Shown: positions 23,581 to 32,890 of the stretch, in pieces
Layout of the letters: each line of letters begins with the position of its first letter
Position numbering within the stretch: position 1 is the first letter of the stretch
Origin: Asterella californica
Lineage: Eukaryota > Streptophyta > Marchantiopsida > Marchantiales > Aytoniaceae
DNA: 64,000 nt
Assembly (NCBI GenBank): GCA_036924285.1
Contig: JAYKYS010000004.1
Location: 13,052,001-13,116,000 of the forward strand
Direction of reading: 5' to 3'
Program-made: the position numbers and the translations under genes
Notes under the pieces: generated by a model
What the model was told of the DNA's origin: nothing
The model's database searches: none
What the model saw: only the letters and a program-made list of their open reading frames with translations

Positions 23581-24349
23581 ATGGACGTTGAAGGTTTGGG
23601 TCATTACGTAGATGAGGCTTCTACATCGGGAGAGGCTCCAAAGGTGACCAAGCTTTCACGGTCTGATATGCGATTGCTTGAGGCATTCGCGTTGGTAATG
23701 CAACAACAGCAAGCCACTGAACGGAAAGAAGCAATGGCTACTAAAGCCTTGCAATCTGTTGTGGGGTTGCTAGATCAGTTTGACGGGAAGAACATATCCA
23801 AGTACCTAAAGTACTATTCCCGAGAGATGGAGTTGAGTAAGGTGCCAGAAAGAGAGATGGTGAGTACATTTGAGCTTGCTGTCGTACTTGAGCTACGAGA
23901 ACATGTGAAGGACATCATCCGATCTCATGGTGCTACATGGGAAGGATTTACTCTTCAACTGAAAGAAGAGTATTCTTTAGAGGATGCAGACAGAGTGACT
24001 AAGAAGTCATTCATGGAGTGGGTAAACAAACCCAACAAAGGGCTTGTTGCCACAGAGCTATTTCGAGAGTTTGAGAGACAATTCTTTTAGTTGTCTCTGA
24101 TGGAGAAGCTCACATTGGAGAACGACAAGGTGGAGTTGTTTCTGCAAGCAGCCAACAATGAATTACAAAGGGAGTTGGAGCTGCTTTTGGAAGATAGGAT
24201 GGAAGATAATGGACTCACAACTGATTGGAGAAAAGTCTCTGAAGCAGTGAGTGTACTGGCCAAACGAGAGTACCGGAGAGGGAAGGTGGTGGTAAGACAA
24301 GAAGAGAGATCATCGCCGATCATAGTACCTCGTAGGCACTCAATGGTAC
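23581..24349 (+). pseudogene. Second gag in F, N-terminal part (cut by D)
   Basis: The start codon at 23581 follows CCACC. The first frame (169 codons) has the gag core KALQSVVGLLDQFDGKNIS with REMELSKVPEREM, as in the first gag and in G3. It stops at 24088 (TAG) and continues in frame as LSLMEKLTLENDKVELF. A Leu/Glu-rich helical segment ends in VLAKREYRRGKV. D is inserted at 24349, and gag picks up at 32066. Apart from one stop, this is the best preserved gag of the group. Confidence 0.75.
24346..24349. repeat. Target-site duplication of D (GTAC), left
   Basis: GTAC precedes the element and recurs at 32062-32065. Confidence 0.8.
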
Positions 24350-25133
24350 TGTGACCCTCAAGCTTGCTACCGGTCCTGTCTCTCACCCAAGGTATACCTC
24401 TGATGGCCTTTGAGGAGGCGCATCATGGAACTAAGAGGCCTCGGCTAAATCCAACTCTCAACATTCTCATATCTCTTCCTCACTAGGAACGAGAACTCTC
24501 ATGGAGACGCAGAGATGAAAAACACACCCTTTATAGATATGGCCTAACGGCTTCCAAATACAAGGCAAAGGGAGGATGAGAGATCACTCCACAACCCCTC
24601 TATTTATACTGCTGAAGATTTACCATGGTAACTACTTGTAAATATGATTTACTGCAATTTACTGAGACCAAGTCAAAGGTAAAAGTCCTAAGTCAAGAGT
24701 AGATTTCTCCTCTTTTGACTCTACTCTAGTAATTAGGATTCTTCTAGAAGTATAAAGGAATCTTTGAAAGGAATCTCGGATTGCTCCTTACAAGACAAAA
24801 TACTAACACATAATTGAGCCAAAAAGGTCAACAACACTCTTGATTGTTTGACCCTTAAGTCTCTACAACCAATAAAAATCAGTCACGCATAAGACAATAG
24901 TGTATTATTCACATCCTTGTCATTTTATGCACAACCAAACAAAATAGTAGTTCTCACACTTTAGAATATTCTAATCTTCTGTCCTCAAATACCTCCAACT
25001 CTAACTGTGACTACTCCTAGTTATTTGTCACTAACTTAGAGTATGGTCTAGCCTTGGGACTTATTTAGAAGACTCACCACACATAGTTATAACTATCCAT
25101 ATATTTACTACTATGTAACCCCTAGGTGTTACA
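24350..25133 (-). repeat. D 3' LTR
   Basis: 784 bp, TGTGACC to GTTACA on the + strand. TATAAATAG on the minus strand is at 24600-24608. The polypurine tract TAGTCCGGGGGTAAA (minus strand) lies at 25134-25148. Confidence 0.9.
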
Positions 25134-25145
25134 TTTACCCCCGGA

Positions 25146-28100
25146 CTAAGTTTTCACTCCGTCCTCGGAGTGAACGGTGACTTTCCTTTGATGGAAGAGC
25201 TTGAGCTTGTCGTGATTCACCCGGTCAAACCTCCGTCCTCCTAGCTCTTTCAAGTCGTATGTGAAATTACTCCATACCTTCTCGACAATGAAAGGACCAA
25301 AGTAGCGTGGAAGGAACTTCTTCCTAGCTCTCTTATACCTAATGGCATCAAAAAGCATTACCATATCTCCTTCCTTGAACGGCTTCACTTCTCTCTTACC
25401 GAGACGCTTGTCGTAATATTTCTTCTGACGTTCTTGCGCCTTCTTCATCTGAATCATTGCCACCACTCGTGCTTCCTCCAACTCCAATAGTTGCTCTCTT
25501 CTAGACTTCTCGGCTGCTGCTCCAATCGACCTCTTTAACCTCTTATGGACAGTTTGAAAGGTAGGTAAATCAAACTGTATTGGCAACTTCGATTCCACAC
25601 CGTAAACAAGATGAAAAGGAGTGTACCCCGTCGAAGTCTTCGTAGTAGTCCTATACTCCCACAAGATTGCATGTAACCTCTTATCCCAGTTGTGCTTCGC
25701 GTCCTCCATATCAGCATCCTTGGCCAACATCGCACACAAGGTATGATTGGTCTTCTCAGCTAACCCGTTAGCGTTCGGTTTGTAAGAAGTTGTCACTCGC
25801 GGCTTGATGGAGAAATGTTCCAACATAGCGGTTGTGATGCTTCCCACAAATTCACCACCCCTATCAGAAACCAACTCAAGAGGGCATCCGAACCTAGTAA
25901 TGATCCGTTCCCATAAGAAACGGCCAACCTCTTCCTCACTTGTGGCTTTAAGTGGTCTGGCTTCCACCCACTTGGTCAAATAATCAGTTGCAATCACGAT
26001 ATATCTGTTGCCACGAGGTGTTTTGTTTAAAGGACCGACATGATCAATTCCCCACTTCTCAAACGGACCTAGCATAGGAACTGATCTCAAGGGAGGAGTG
26101 CTAGTAGACTTCTTGGCAAAGGCTTGACACACATCGCAAGTTCTGCAATACTCCAAACAGTCCTTGAAAATACCCTTCCAATGATATCCATCGTCTAAGA
26201 TTTTGAAAGCCGTCACCTTACCAGCAAAGTGACCACCACATACAGGTCCATCGTGGAACTCCAGCATCAACCTCGCAGCTTCCTCCTTGCCCACAGCTCG
26301 TCGTAGCAGTCCATCAGCACCTTGATGAAAAAGAACTCCTTCAACAATGGTGTATGGCTTACACCTTCTCATTAGAGCATTCTTCTCTCTCGCTCGCATA
26401 CCTTCAGGAAATGATCCATCAGAAAGGAAATTCCACACCTCCTTGTACTCTTCCGGCACCTCGTTGCTCAACGTGATGGTCATCAAGTCTTCGTCCGAAA
26501 AAGTATCATCTAATGGTTCTTCCCCCAATTCGTCGTAAGCTCTCGACAACAAATCTGCGTTGGCATGCTTCCTCCCCGGTCTATCCTCAATGACGTAGTC
26601 ATATTCTGCCATGAGGATCTTCGATCGAGCTATCCTTCCCTCCGCGTTGGGCTTATTGAAGATGTACTTCAAAGCCTTGTGATCAGTCACTATAGAAAAT
26701 TTTCCTCTTAACAAATAGTGCCGAAACTTCTTCAAAGCAAAGATCACGGCCAACCCTTCTCTCTCTGTCACGAAATAGTTCTACTCAGCCTGCACCATCT
26801 GTCTACTAGCATAAGCTATTGGATGGTCGTGTCCATTCTCATCTAACTGACTCAAGGTACATCCAATCGCAACATTGGATGCATCAGTATAAACGATGAA
26901 TGACTTGCTCCAGTCAGGTTTGGCGAGGATCGGGGCTATCACCAATGCCTTCTTCAATTCTTCAAACGCCTCCTTCGCCTTCTGATCTTGAAGTATCAGC
27001 TCGAAGACTACACCCTTCTTCATGTAGTTGGTCAACGATTGAGCTTTATTGGAAAAGGATGAAATGAATCTACGATAATATCCCACCATCCCAAGAAATT
27101 GTCTCAACTTGGTCAAGCTAGTAGGGAATGGTAGTTCGACTATCTTCTTCACCTTGTCTGGATCCACTCCTATTCCATTTTTGGAGACGATGTGTCCCAA
27201 CAGCAAACCCTCCTCGCATCCAAAAATGCACTTTTCTGGATTCAGAGATGCATTAGCTTGCTCCAATCGCTCTAATACTTTGATCAGATGATCAAAGTGA
27301 TCTTCCTTCCGTCCATACACACAAAAGTCATCAATGAAGTCTCTAACAAACTTCCCAAGAAACGGTTCGAACACTTTGTTCATGAACCGTTGAAAAGTAG
27401 CTGGAGCATTACATAACCCGAACGGCATCACGCGAAACGCAAATGTACCCCACGGAGTAGTGAAGGTCGTTAAGTGTTGATGCTCAGGGACTATATGGAT
27501 CTGGTTATATCCACTATAACCGTCTCCAAAACTGTACCATTCGTGACCTGCGACTTCTTCCAAGATCTCATCGATGAATGGCAACGGGTAGTAATCCTTC
27601 TTCGTGACCGCATTCAACTTCTTGTAATCCACACATACGCGAAGCTTACCGTTCTTCTTCTTCACGATCACGATGGGCGATACCCATTCTGAATTCTCCA
27701 CTTCGTAAATGAACCCAGCTTCCTTCAGTTTATCAATCTCTTCTTTGACGATCACTGCTGTTGGCGGGCTGATCCTCCGTTGCTTTTGTCGAACAGGTCT
27801 CGCGTCCTCCTCCACGTCGATCCGATGCGTCTCCAATGTCACCTCCTTCAGATCTTTATAGCTGAAAGCAAACACGTGGATGTACTTCCTGAATATCTCC
27901 AAGAATCTTCTCTTCTCTTCCGAAGTCACCTTGGGACCAAACTTGATGGTTGCTAGTCTTCGCTCTAGCTCCTCTCCACTTAATGTTGTTTGTTTGTCCG
28001 GGTCCTTCTCAACAGATGGACGAGGCAGCAAATCAATAGCTCCAATATGAGGCGTGATACAATCCATATCAAACTCTTCATCTTCTGACGTCTCCTCATC

Positions 28101-29972
28101 AGAAGAACCACATGTATCTACTCCGGAGACACTTCCACTGTCTTCGGTTTCTGACTCCCAATAGTCGCTGGTTGGTCTATCAGAATCAGAAGTTACACAG
28201 CCACCACTTGAGAGAGGCACCTTCACTCGATGGTTGCTAGGTCCTATCCTCAAGTAACCTTTGTGCCATCTATCAGTTGTACGAACGGCTCTCAACCAAG
28301 GTCTTCCAAGGAGCAAGTCATAGCTGGAATCTTTCAGAATTTGAAAAGACATCAAGGTTTGTACCCCCATAACCGACACCACTACTTTCTCTAGGACTCC
28401 GAGAGGTCTCACCCTTTGCTTGTTTGCCATACCAACAATGATGCTCGCCGGTCTCGTGGGTTTCATCCCCAACCGCTTCATCAAACGTTCAGATATCGCA
28501 TTCACAGCAGAACCTCCGTCCACCAACACATCAGGTACAAAGTGTCCATTCAAATGAACCTCGATCTTGGATGCTTTAGTGCATACCTCAGAGGCCTGAC
28601 CATCCACTACACCAACTCCCACACTTGAGACGTTGATCTTGCCCTTAGATTTCTTCTTCTTGGTCCTTCTCGAGCTCAATCCGCCTCGAAGCTCTCTCCT
28701 CAAGCTTGGGTTGAGTGCAATCAATTGACCCACTGTTATGTTGGCTTTTTGCGTGCCAACATCCTCCACTACGTCATATCTAGGTTGAGCAGCTGAAATG
28801 GTGAAATCCTCCATTCCCAGCTTCTTCCTAGGCTCCTTCTGAGAAGAATACATAGTGTTGGAATGAGTGCTCCTACTTTGAGAATCCCCATTGATCATAG
28901 GTTCCTCTGAAAACCTCGTCCTCTTCCTCTCGTGAGCTAAGAGTTCCACTTGAGAGTAAGAACATTCTCCTCTCTCGTAGACATTTGGTACCTTCACCGC
29001 ATCAATTGTGGCAACGCCTTTGTCTTTGTTTTGTGGCGGAACTCCTCCTCCCAGATTTCCTCTTGCACCTTCATTGTTCCGTCCTCCATTTTGGATGGAG
29101 TGTGGACAATTCTTTTGAAAATGAGGACCACCACATCCGTAGCACGAGATACCACCGAATTCATTTTGAGGCCCTCGATTGAAATTTCCGCCATAACCTC
29201 GTTGGCCTCCTCCTCCTCCTTGGTTCCTCCGCTCTTTCAACTGCACTACATTGATCTTCAGATCCACCAATGTTTCTGTTATTTGTCTTAGTTCATCTTG
29301 AAGATTAGGCGTCGGAGGGTTGACAGCAACCACAGCGGGTGTGTTAACCACAGCAGGCGTCGGGATTCTTTGAGCAGCTCTACCACTGAGTGTAATCCCT
29401 GCAACACTTGCCGCCTTTGCTTCTCCTAGAAGAACGTCATCATCTTCCAAAATCTCTTCCATTCGAACCTTAATTTCAATCGCCTTCGCCTTAGTGGTGG
29501 GCTTCTCGTACTTCACCTGAGTTCTGATTTGAGGCTTCAGACCTGCCACAAAGTTCTTGGTAAGCATGGCCACAATTCCCACCATTGTAGCCTCCACATT
29601 ATCACCGCTCTTCTTCAATATAGTCTTGAAACGAGCCTCCAACTTCTCGGTCCTTTCTGCGTAAACCCTCACCTTCTCAGCATCTCCTTGCTTCAAGAAG
29701 GTCACCTCGGTCATGAGCTTCTCATAGCTCTCATCCGGCAGAAAGTTCTCAATTAGAGCCTCCGTCAAGCTTTCCCATGTATCCATCTCAGTCTTGTTCC
29801 TTCTGTATTCCTCATACCAAGTCAATGCGGTATCCTCTAGGAAATCAGGCAATAGTGATGCCCACTTTTCCTTCTTCCTCTCATGGTTTCCTATGCATGC
29901 TCGCTTGAAATCTCGCACAAAGGTTTCTACATCCTCACCATCCTTTCCATAGAAAACCGGAAGCTTCCCCAT
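25146..29972 (-). CDS. D gag-pol polyprotein (one internal stop)
   Basis: It starts MGKLPVFYGKDGED at 29972. Gag core (residues 1-185), then a zinc knuckle CYGCGGPHFQKNC (CX2CX3HX4C) near 280. An aspartic protease with VLVDGGSAVN near 485 has DGG where DSG or DTG is usual. RT has GDGYSGYNQI and FIDDF near 880. RNase H has YTDAS near 1030. A TAG at 26781-26783 replaces the Lys codon found in relatives, and the same frame then runs to 25146. The integrase zinc finger precedes a core with Asp (GIDHVG), Asp (SDRGGEF) and Glu (GLAEK), the last two exactly 35 residues apart. The C-terminus has GPF and no chromodomain. Confidence 0.9.
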
Positions 29973-30025
29973 CTTAAATTCTTGATGTCTTCTCCTCTCC
30001 TCAACACGATATCTCTCTTCGTTTT

Positions 30026-30193
30026 CTAATATAGGATGAACATTACTAACTCCATGCGAGCATAATCAACCATTGGTAGCAAGAAAGGAAAGGGTTCCAC
30101 CATAATCGCTTGCGCTATCTCCTCACCGAACGTATGCATGAGTCGCATCCTCATTGTCACCTTCTCCACCATCTGGATTACCATCTCCATCAT
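30026..30193 (-). CDS. Micro-ORF of D, 55 codons, overlapping ORF1
   Basis: It begins with the ATG of ATGATGG, where TGA is the stop of ORF1, so the two genes overlap by a stop-start coupling. The product is hydrophobic and Met-rich (VIQMVEKV ... EPFPFLLPMVDYARMEL). B has the same ORF in the same position with about 60% residue identity and one stop. Conservation of length and frame between two families argues that it is translated. I do not recognise the product. It ends 53 bp before the gag start. Confidence 0.5.
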   Translation of the reverse strand: MMEMVIQMVEKVTMRMRLMHTFGEEIAQAIMVEPFPFLLPMVDYARMELVMFILY

Positions 30194-30660
30194 GCGTTAG
30201 CTGAATTTTCGTCTGAAGATGGCAGCTTCTCCGTTTCAACTCCTTGCTCCTCTCTCAATCTTCTAGACGTAGATGCCAACAGGGCAATCACATCTCCACA
30301 CTCGTGCTCCTTTGGCAAACCTTCAATTCCACAGTTTGAGCAGATGTTTTCGTCTTTAAAAACACGCGAAGGAGACGATGGACCAACTCGGAGACCTAGA
30401 TCGATAGAACTCCTTCCTTCACGAGGGTTTTCTCTCTTGAATCTCACGGGACAACTTGCTGCATAGTGACCCAACCCTCTACAAAAGTAGCACCACGGTT
30501 CTGCCCTCAAGTTCTTCTTGGAAGAGTCTTGCTTGTTTCTCTCTGTTCTCTCTTCAAATTCGACCTTTAACTCTCTAGAACGTTCGTCCACACCCACTAT
30601 GACATCAAGATTTTGAGGAAGGTTCCTAAGCCTCACTACCCACTCTTTCTGACCCTCCAT
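30190..30660 (-). CDS. D ORF1, two-zinc-motif protein upstream of gag
   Basis: 156 codons, starting MEGQKEWVVRLRNLPQN. An N-terminal domain (VRLRNLP ... VIVGVDERSRELKVEFEE) is followed by a classical zinc knuckle CYFCRGLGHYAASC (about residues 56-69). A second motif CSNCGIEGLPKEHEC (CX2CX8HXC) follows, then a Leu/Glu-rich tail. B (48810-49286) has the same architecture. It is separate from gag, which has its own knuckle. It is probably a nucleic-acid-binding accessory protein; extra ORFs before gag are known in Ogre/Tat elements, but I cannot match this one. Confidence 0.7.
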   Translation of the reverse strand: MEGQKEWVVRLRNLPQNLDVIVGVDERSRELKVEFEERTERNKQDSSKKNLRAEPWCYFCRGLGHYAASCPVRFKRENPREGRSSIDLGLRVGPSSPSRVFKDENICSNCGIEGLPKEHECGDVIALLASTSRRLREEQGVETEKLPSSDENSANA

Positions 30661-31277
30661 GATCTTGACTTAAATTCGACCTCATGCAGATTTTGATCGA
30701 TTGGACTACCAGCTGAACTTCTGACAGCAATATCTTGAGCTCTGTAGCTCCAAAACTAGTGATCTTTGGATCAATAGATAGATCAGGAGCTTCTCCAGTC
30801 CGTCGTGAAGTTTCAAGGACGTCTGAGAAATACAGAGAAAATGACGGTGACTGTAAACTCGATCAGAAAGCGAATCGTCTACACCTTCGGACTCTTAGTC
30901 TCTCCTCCTTTTAGTCTCAACGATAAGGACTATCACTCAAAGAACCTGATAAGAGTGATCTGATCCTCTACCCTCATGAACATATAGGATTATATGAACC
31001 ACTCTACTCTCAGATTTAAACTCTAACACTCGACACGTTCTCTTCAGCTGATTCTAACATCCTATGTGTACAAAATGTACAAGATGACCTCAAATGCATC
31101 GTAGATGACAACCGGATACACGAATGGCTCTAAGGTCTCTAGCATGGCAGTAGCTCTAGCCTCTCCAAGAGTTCTCTCGATATGCTCTCTCATAACGTCC
31201 TTCTGTCTGATGTAAAACTGCACACGAAACATATCTCTCAAGCCTCCTAGTGAGGTCCCGGCAACGGAACCAAAAAA
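30661..31277 (-). other. D untranslated leader
   Basis: Between ORF1 and the 5' LTR, with no credible coding. A 75-codon minus-strand ORF at 31062-31289 runs into the LTR and has no counterpart in B. Confidence 0.6.
31255..31272 (-). promoter_or_regulatory. Primer-binding site of D
   Basis: On the minus strand TGGTTCCGTTGCCGGGAC follows the 5' LTR after five T residues. The core CCGTTGCCGGG matches the 3' end of plant tRNA-Asp as I remember it, with mismatches next to the TGG. Confidence 0.5.
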
Positions 31278-32061
31278 TGTGACCCTCAAGCTTGCTACCG
31301 GTCCTGTCTTTCACCCAGGGTAAACCTCTGATGACCTTTGAGGAGGCGCATCATGGAACTAAGAGGCCTCGGCTAAATCCAACTCTCAACATTCTCATAT
31401 CTCTTCCTCACTGGGAACGAGAACTCTCATGGAGACGCAGAGATGAAAAACACACCCTTTATAGATATGGCCTAATGGCTTCCAAATACAAGGCAAAGGG
31501 AGGATGAGAGATCACTCCACAACCCCTCTATTTATACTACTGCAGATTTACCATGGTAACTACTTGTAAATATGATTTACTGCAATTTACCGAGACCAAG
31601 TCAAAGGTAAAAGTCCTAAGTCAAGAGTAGATTTCTCCTCTTTTGACTCTACTCTAATAATTAGGATTCTTCTAGAAGTATAAAGGAATCTTTGAAAGGA
31701 ATCTCGGATTACTCCTTACAAGACAAAATACTAACACATAATTGAGCCAAAAAGGTCAACAACCCTCTTGATTGTTTGACCCTTAAGTCTCTACAACCAA
31801 TAAAAATCAGTCACGCATAAGACAATAGTGTATTATTCACATCCTTGTCATTTTATGCACAACCAAACAAAATAGTAGTTCTCACACTTTAGAATATTCT
31901 AATCTTCTGTCCTCAAATACCTCCAACTCTAACTGTGACTACTCCTAGTTATCTGTCACTAACTTAGAGTATGGTCTAGCCTTGGGACTTATTTAGAAGA
32001 CTCACCACACATAGTTATAACTATCCATATATTTACTACTATGTAACCCTTAGGTGTTACA
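31278..32061 (-). repeat. D 5' LTR
   Basis: 784 bp, the promoter-bearing copy for this element. TATAAATAG on the minus strand lies at 31528-31536. Followed by GTAC (32062-32065). Confidence 0.9.
31528..31536 (-). promoter_or_regulatory. TATA box of D
   Basis: TATAAATAG on the minus strand lies in the 5' LTR. The same box with GAGG after it is at 8242-8250, 12135-12143, 24600-24608 and 43152-43160. C has TATATAAG at 38987-38994 and 50438-50445. Confidence 0.55.
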
Positions 32062-32065
32062 GTAC

Positions 32066-32890
32066 CCAATGTGCAAGCACCTATTGTGCATGTACCTCAA
32101 GTTCAACTTCCTACTATTCTTGTCTCGAAAGTTGCATCGCAAAGAGATGCTATGGAAGAGTTGGTAAAAGGGATGAGGGACTTGCAGATCAAGTTAGCAA
32201 GGTTGGAAGAGAAGGGAGGAGCACATGATACCAGACTTGCTCCAAAGCAAGATTATGTATAGAGATGCATGTGATAGTTCTGATCATGCTCGAAGAGAGT
32301 GTGGTGATTTTGCCAAAACTCTACGAGATGGAGTAGTCTATTGGAAAGAAGGAAAGATTGCTTTGAAAGATAATGGAGAGATTCTTAGAACCAACTTCGG
32401 GAAAGGAGGAATGAAGCAAGTACTGGAGGAGTATCTATATCAGCATGCTACTGCGTCGGTAGAAGCTGCTACTTATGGAGTTGAGGTAGTACGAGAAAGA
32501 AGTGCTTCTAAGAAGCAGGGAGATACTCTTGATATGTGGAGTCACGCGGTAAGCACGAACAAAAGGGGGAAAATGGCAAGGGAGGAGTTGCTCAGAACAG
32601 CCACGGCAATCAGGGGTGCTACTGGATGGGATGATCTCGTGGATCATCCCTTCTTCGTGCAATCTTCTGCTTCATATCTTGTTATTCTTGGTCAGCCTTA
32701 TATCACTGCAGTTCAAATGGAGACCAAGGTAATGGATGACGGATCTCACTACGCTAGGATCCGTAGTCCAGATGATAGACGTTCTGTGCAGTTTCTGACC
32801 GTTCGTACAAACCACGAACGAAACCGACAGACCTTGAGAGATTCTCCTATTTGTAGGAATAAGGGTTTTCAGAAACCACTCTCATAGGAG
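32066..32890 (+). pseudogene. Second gag in F, C-terminal part and protease end
   Basis: Continues gag after D. A coiled segment (MEELVKGMRDLQIKLARLEEK) leads to a zinc knuckle spoiled by a frameshift near 32270, so that only the last part (CDSSDHARREC) reads in frame. Then come TLRDGVVYWKEGKIALK and FGKGGMKQVLEEY, as in the first gag, and a protease-like end (YLVILGQPYITAVQME). Confidence 0.7.

Larger units (their letters stand above)
24350..32061 (-). mobile_element. Element D, nearly intact Athila/Tat-like LTR retrotransposon
   Basis: Two 784-bp LTRs (24350-25133 and 31278-32061) differ at about 14 positions by eye (1.8%). They are flanked by GTAC. In element order (right to left) D has the 5' LTR, primer site, leader, zinc-motif ORF1, micro-ORF, gag-pol ORF, polypurine tract and 3' LTR. 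The only clear lesion in gag-pol is one TAG in RNase H. It is inserted antisense in the gag of F, so it is younger than F. Confidence 0.9.

Noticed and set aside
31062..31289. 75-codon ORF in the D leader
   Set aside because: It starts in the LTR, crosses the primer site, and has no counterpart in B.
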